From: Bacilli bacterium
GTDB lineage: Bacteria; Bacillota_I; Bacilli_A; RF39; UBA660
Assembly (NCBI GenBank): GCA_028699175.1
Contig: JAQVVC010000006.1
Coordinates: 16,015-23,706 of the forward strand
DNA length: 7,692 bases
Direction: 5' to 3'
A program made the position numbers and the translations under genes. The notes beneath the pieces were generated by a model. The model was not told the DNA's origin. It saw nothing but the letters and a program-made list of their open reading frames with translations, and did not search any database. This document shows, piece by piece, positions 6,060 through 7,692 of the stretch (its first letter is position 1; each line of letters opens with the position of its first letter).

Positions 6060-6821
6060 TATTATCTTTTCAATAATATTACTTCCGTTATTACCTTTTA
6101 TGGCTTCTAAAACCTCAATAGGAATAGCAAAGACAACGGTATTAGAATTGCCAGTTGATAAATCATTTATGGTTGATAAAGTTCTTAAGTGAAGAGCACC
6201 AGGTGCTGAAGACATAATGGTTGCTGCTTTAGCTAAGTTTTCACTTGCAATAACTTCACCTTTAGATAGAGTAATAATTGCTTCTTTTTCTCTTTCAGCT
6301 TCTGCTACTGCAGCAATAACTCTTTTCATTTCTTCTGGTAAACTTATATCTTTTAATTCGACATTTTCTACTTCAATACCCCAAGCATCGGTTGCTTTAT
6401 CAACTATATTACAAATTTCTTCAGATATTTTTTTTCTTTCGCTTAATAATTCATCTAAAGAAACTGTACCTACAGCATTACGCATAGTAGTTTGAGCTAA
6501 CTGACTTATCGCGAATTTAAAATCTTCAACAGCTAAGATACATTTTTTAGAATCACTTATTTTATAATATAATACTGCATTAATTTTTATTGAAATATTA
6601 TCTTTAGTGATTGCATCTTGTTCAGGAATATCAACTGCTTTGGTTCTTATATCAACAATTTTAACTGATTGAATAATGGGTATTATAATTCTCCAACCAG
6701 GTTTTAATACACTATGATATTTCCCAAATTGAAATTTTATCCCTCTTTCAAATTCTTGAACTTGTTTAATTGATACGATAATTAAAACTACTATAATTAT
6801 ACCAATAATTTCCCAATACAT
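6051..6821 (-). CDS. Slipin / stomatin-like SPFH-domain membrane protein
   Basis: This 256-residue protein has one N-terminal membrane segment (about 4-18) followed by an SPFH (band 7) domain. Family-typical stretches are EFERGIKFQFGK (23-34), LKPGWRIIIPII (39-50), VDIRTKAVDIPEQ (56-68) with ITKDN after it, SQLAQTTMRNAVG, LDELLSERKKI and WGIEVENVELKDISLPEEM, then an Ala/Glu-rich helix (AAVAEAEREKEA) and PGAL.LR.L near the end. This order matches prokaryotic slipins along nearly their full usual length. Slipins form ring-shaped oligomers that organise membrane microdomains and are often paired with an NfeD protein, but no NfeD gene is present within this window. The ATG at 6821 is preceded by GGAAGGAG with seven bases between AAGGAG and the start. 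It converges with the WG-protein gene on a shared terminator and is divergent from the DUF308 gene. Confidence 0.93.
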   Translation of the reverse strand: MYWEIIGIIIVVLIIVSIKQVQEFERGIKFQFGKYHSVLKPGWRIIIPIIQSVKIVDIRTKAVDIPEQDAITKDNISIKINAVLYYKISDSKKCILAVEDFKFAISQLAQTTMRNAVGTVSLDELLSERKKISEEICNIVDKATDAWGIEVENVELKDISLPEEMKRVIAAVAEAEREKEAIITLSKGEVIASENLAKAATIMSSAPGALHLRTLSTINDLSTGNSNTVVFAIPIEVLEAIKGNNGSNIIEKIIKK

Positions 6822-6848
6822 AACAAAACTCCTTCCTATTTATATCAT

Positions 6849-6854
6849 ATTATA
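6849..6854 (-). promoter_or_regulatory. Candidate -10 of the slipin gene
   Basis: Minus-strand TATAAT at 6854-6849 lies 27 nt before the ATG and would leave the GGAAGGAG site inside the leader. No -35 is evident at 17 bp (TAAGAT). A second candidate, TGATATAAA at 6847-6839, is an extended -10 but would start transcription within the ribosome binding site. Confidence 0.45.
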
Positions 6855-6906
6855 AAAAAAAGATAATAACAATCTTATTTGAAATTTATAAAAAAATTTA
6901 TATTTA

Positions 6907-6915
6907 TGATATAAT
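6907..6915 (+). promoter_or_regulatory. Extended -10 promoter of the DUF308-like gene
   Basis: TGATATAAT is identical to the element before the Fic-like gene. No -35 occurs at proper spacing; TTGAAA at 6879-6884 is 25 bp away, too far. The predicted leader is about 19 nt and contains AAAGGAG at 6927-6933. Confidence 0.6.
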
Positions 6916-6940
6916 AAATTTATGATAAAGGAGAAGTATT

Positions 6941-7498
6941 ATGAAGAATGAAAAAACAATTAGTAAAAGAGATAAAATTAATTTATTAGTTTCCGGGGTT
7001 TTAATATTATTTGGGATTATGTTAGTTATTTATCCATTATTTGGAGAGCTAAGTCCGAATAGATTATTATATATAATTTTATCTATTTATGGGGTAATAA
7101 AATTAATCGAGTATGTTAAAAGTAGATTAGAAGGAGATAAGGAAGATTTATATACTGGGATTTTATGTATTATAGTAGCATTAAGTGGAATTAAATTTTT
7201 AAATAATGATACTGTAATTGTAATCAGTCTAACTTTAGCTTCATGGACTGGTCTGATGGCAATTATTAAATTAATTAAATTAGATTATTATCATGACCGA
7301 GGGAATATTATGATATATACAAATTTAGTGACTTTTTCATTGTTCTTACTCATGGGGCTACTTACTAGTATAAATTTATATTTTGAACATTCTATTCAAA
7401 CTTTAATATTAGGTTATTTCTTTATAATAAATGGATTATTAAATTTATTAGAGGATGCTGTTAGAATTTCATTTGATTATAAAAAAAACAAAAAATAG
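6941..7498 (+). CDS. Six-TM DUF308/HdeD-like membrane protein
   Basis: This 185-residue integral membrane protein has six hydrophobic helices at about 13-35, 42-61, 71-88, 91-112, 123-145 and 152-173, arranged as pairs. The first helix pair (GVLILFGIMLVIYP, then LLYIILSIYGVIKLIEYV) has the pattern of the DUF308/HdeD family: a Gly-rich first helix ending in Pro, then a helix with a GxxxLIE-like end. The last pair repeats it (LLMGLLTSIN, then LGYFFIINGLLNLLEDAV). HdeD is an acid-resistance membrane protein in Escherichia coli, but most family members have no known function and none should be assumed here. AAAGGAG at 6927-6933 fixes the start. It ends in TAG, the only complete gene here that does. 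It is divergent from the slipin gene and lies 42 bp before spoVS with no terminator between, so co-transcription with spoVS is plausible. Confidence 0.8.
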   Translation: MKNEKTISKRDKINLLVSGVLILFGIMLVIYPLFGELSPNRLLYIILSIYGVIKLIEYVKSRLEGDKEDLYTGILCIIVALSGIKFLNNDTVIVISLTLASWTGLMAIIKLIKLDYYHDRGNIMIYTNLVTFSLFLLMGLLTSINLYFEHSIQTLILGYFFIINGLLNLLEDAVRISFDYKKNKK

Positions 7499-7540
7499 TA
7501 TAAATAATTTTACCTTTCATATATTTTATTGGAGGTAATA

Positions 7541-7692
7541 ATGGAAATATTAAAAGTTTCGAGTAAAAGTAATCCCAGTAAAGTAGCAGGCGCAATAGCT
7601 AATGTATTTAGGACGGATGAAACAGTAGAAATCCAAACTATAGGAGCGGGAAGTTTAAACCAAGCTGTCAAAGCAATAGCAATTGCAAGAGG
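7541..7692 (+). CDS. spoVS: Stage V sporulation protein S (SpoVS), N-terminal part, cut by window edge
   Basis: Fifty complete codons are visible. MEILKVSSKSNPSKVAGAIA, then EIQTIGAGSLNQAVKAIAIA and Arg-Gly, follow the highly conserved SpoVS sequence (MEILKVS.KS.P..VAGA.A...; E.Q.IGAG.LNQAVKA.AIARG) almost residue for residue. The full protein is about 86 residues, so around 35 lie beyond the edge. SpoVS is a small Alba-fold protein thought to bind nucleic acid. In Bacillus subtilis it affects spore coat assembly and septation, but homologues are also found in bacteria that do not sporulate. GGAGGT at 7531-7536 supports the ATG. No convincing promoter lies in the 42-bp gap, so it may be read from the DUF308 promoter. 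The gene is visibly richer in G and C than its neighbours, consistent with strong constraint. Confidence 0.95.
   Translation, partial: MEILKVSSKSNPSKVAGAIANVFRTDETVEIQTIGAGSLNQAVKAIAIAR

Noticed and set aside
6217..6495. Plus-strand open frame of 92 codons opposite the slipin
   Set aside because: Its Ser/Ala-rich translation is the antisense of the slipin helical region. The slipin reading is clearly correct.
540..7498. UGA-as-tryptophan (Mycoplasma) code
   Set aside because: Genes are open under the standard code, and every conserved Trp I checked (for example in KWGLI of the WG protein and WGIEV of the slipin) is TGG. The absence of TGA stops among seven complete genes fits AT bias.

Overview
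The window is strongly AT-rich chromosomal DNA (roughly a quarter G+C by eye) that reads as a Bacillota genome. The evidence is AAGGAGG-type ribosome binding sites, a partial spoVS gene, a diaminopimelate-type MurE and compact gene packing. All Trp codons I checked are TGG, and the complete genes end in TAA or TAG, so the standard bacterial code fits. The composition and streamlined promoters resemble the low-GC uncultured Bacilli once grouped with Mollicutes (RF39-like or Erysipelotrichia-like) or AT-rich Clostridia. That placement is inference, and murE shows the organism makes a peptidoglycan wall.

Layout, left to right. On the minus strand at 1-442, the N-terminal 147 residues of a family-6 uracil-DNA-glycosylase-superfamily enzyme (hypoxanthine/deoxyinosine glycosylase type) run off the left edge. 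A 97-bp divergent spacer carries back-to-back promoters. On the plus strand there follow an ABC exporter pair (ATPase 540-1253, then an overlapping 12-TM permease 1237-2829), a 219-residue protein that looks like a catalytically dead Fic domain (2864-3523), murE (3587-4942), and a membrane-anchored WG-repeat-like protein (5027-6031). A bidirectional terminator (6031-6059) separates this group from a minus-strand slipin/stomatin-like SPFH protein (6051-6821). Divergent from the slipin is a six-TM DUF308/HdeD-like protein (6941-7498), followed by the first 50 residues of SpoVS (7541 to the right edge).

The genes do not form one pathway. The ATPase and permease are clearly translationally coupled. 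The others mostly appear to have their own compact promoter, usually an extended -10 (TGnTATAAT) with little or no -35, placed only about 19-27 nt before the start codon, so predicted leaders are very short. Cell envelope is a common theme (exporter, MurE, membrane-anchored WG protein, slipin, DUF308 protein), but common regulation is not shown.

The most unusual item is the pseudo-Fic protein, in which nearly all catalytic-motif residues are replaced while the surrounding fold pattern is kept. Other points of interest are a 20-bp hairpin joining the end of murE to the next promoter, a nearly identical promoter-leader in front of two unrelated genes, and an internally duplicated exporter permease. 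I found no RNA genes, CRISPR arrays, insertion sequences or clear horizontally acquired island, and no gene-free stretch longer than about 120 bases.
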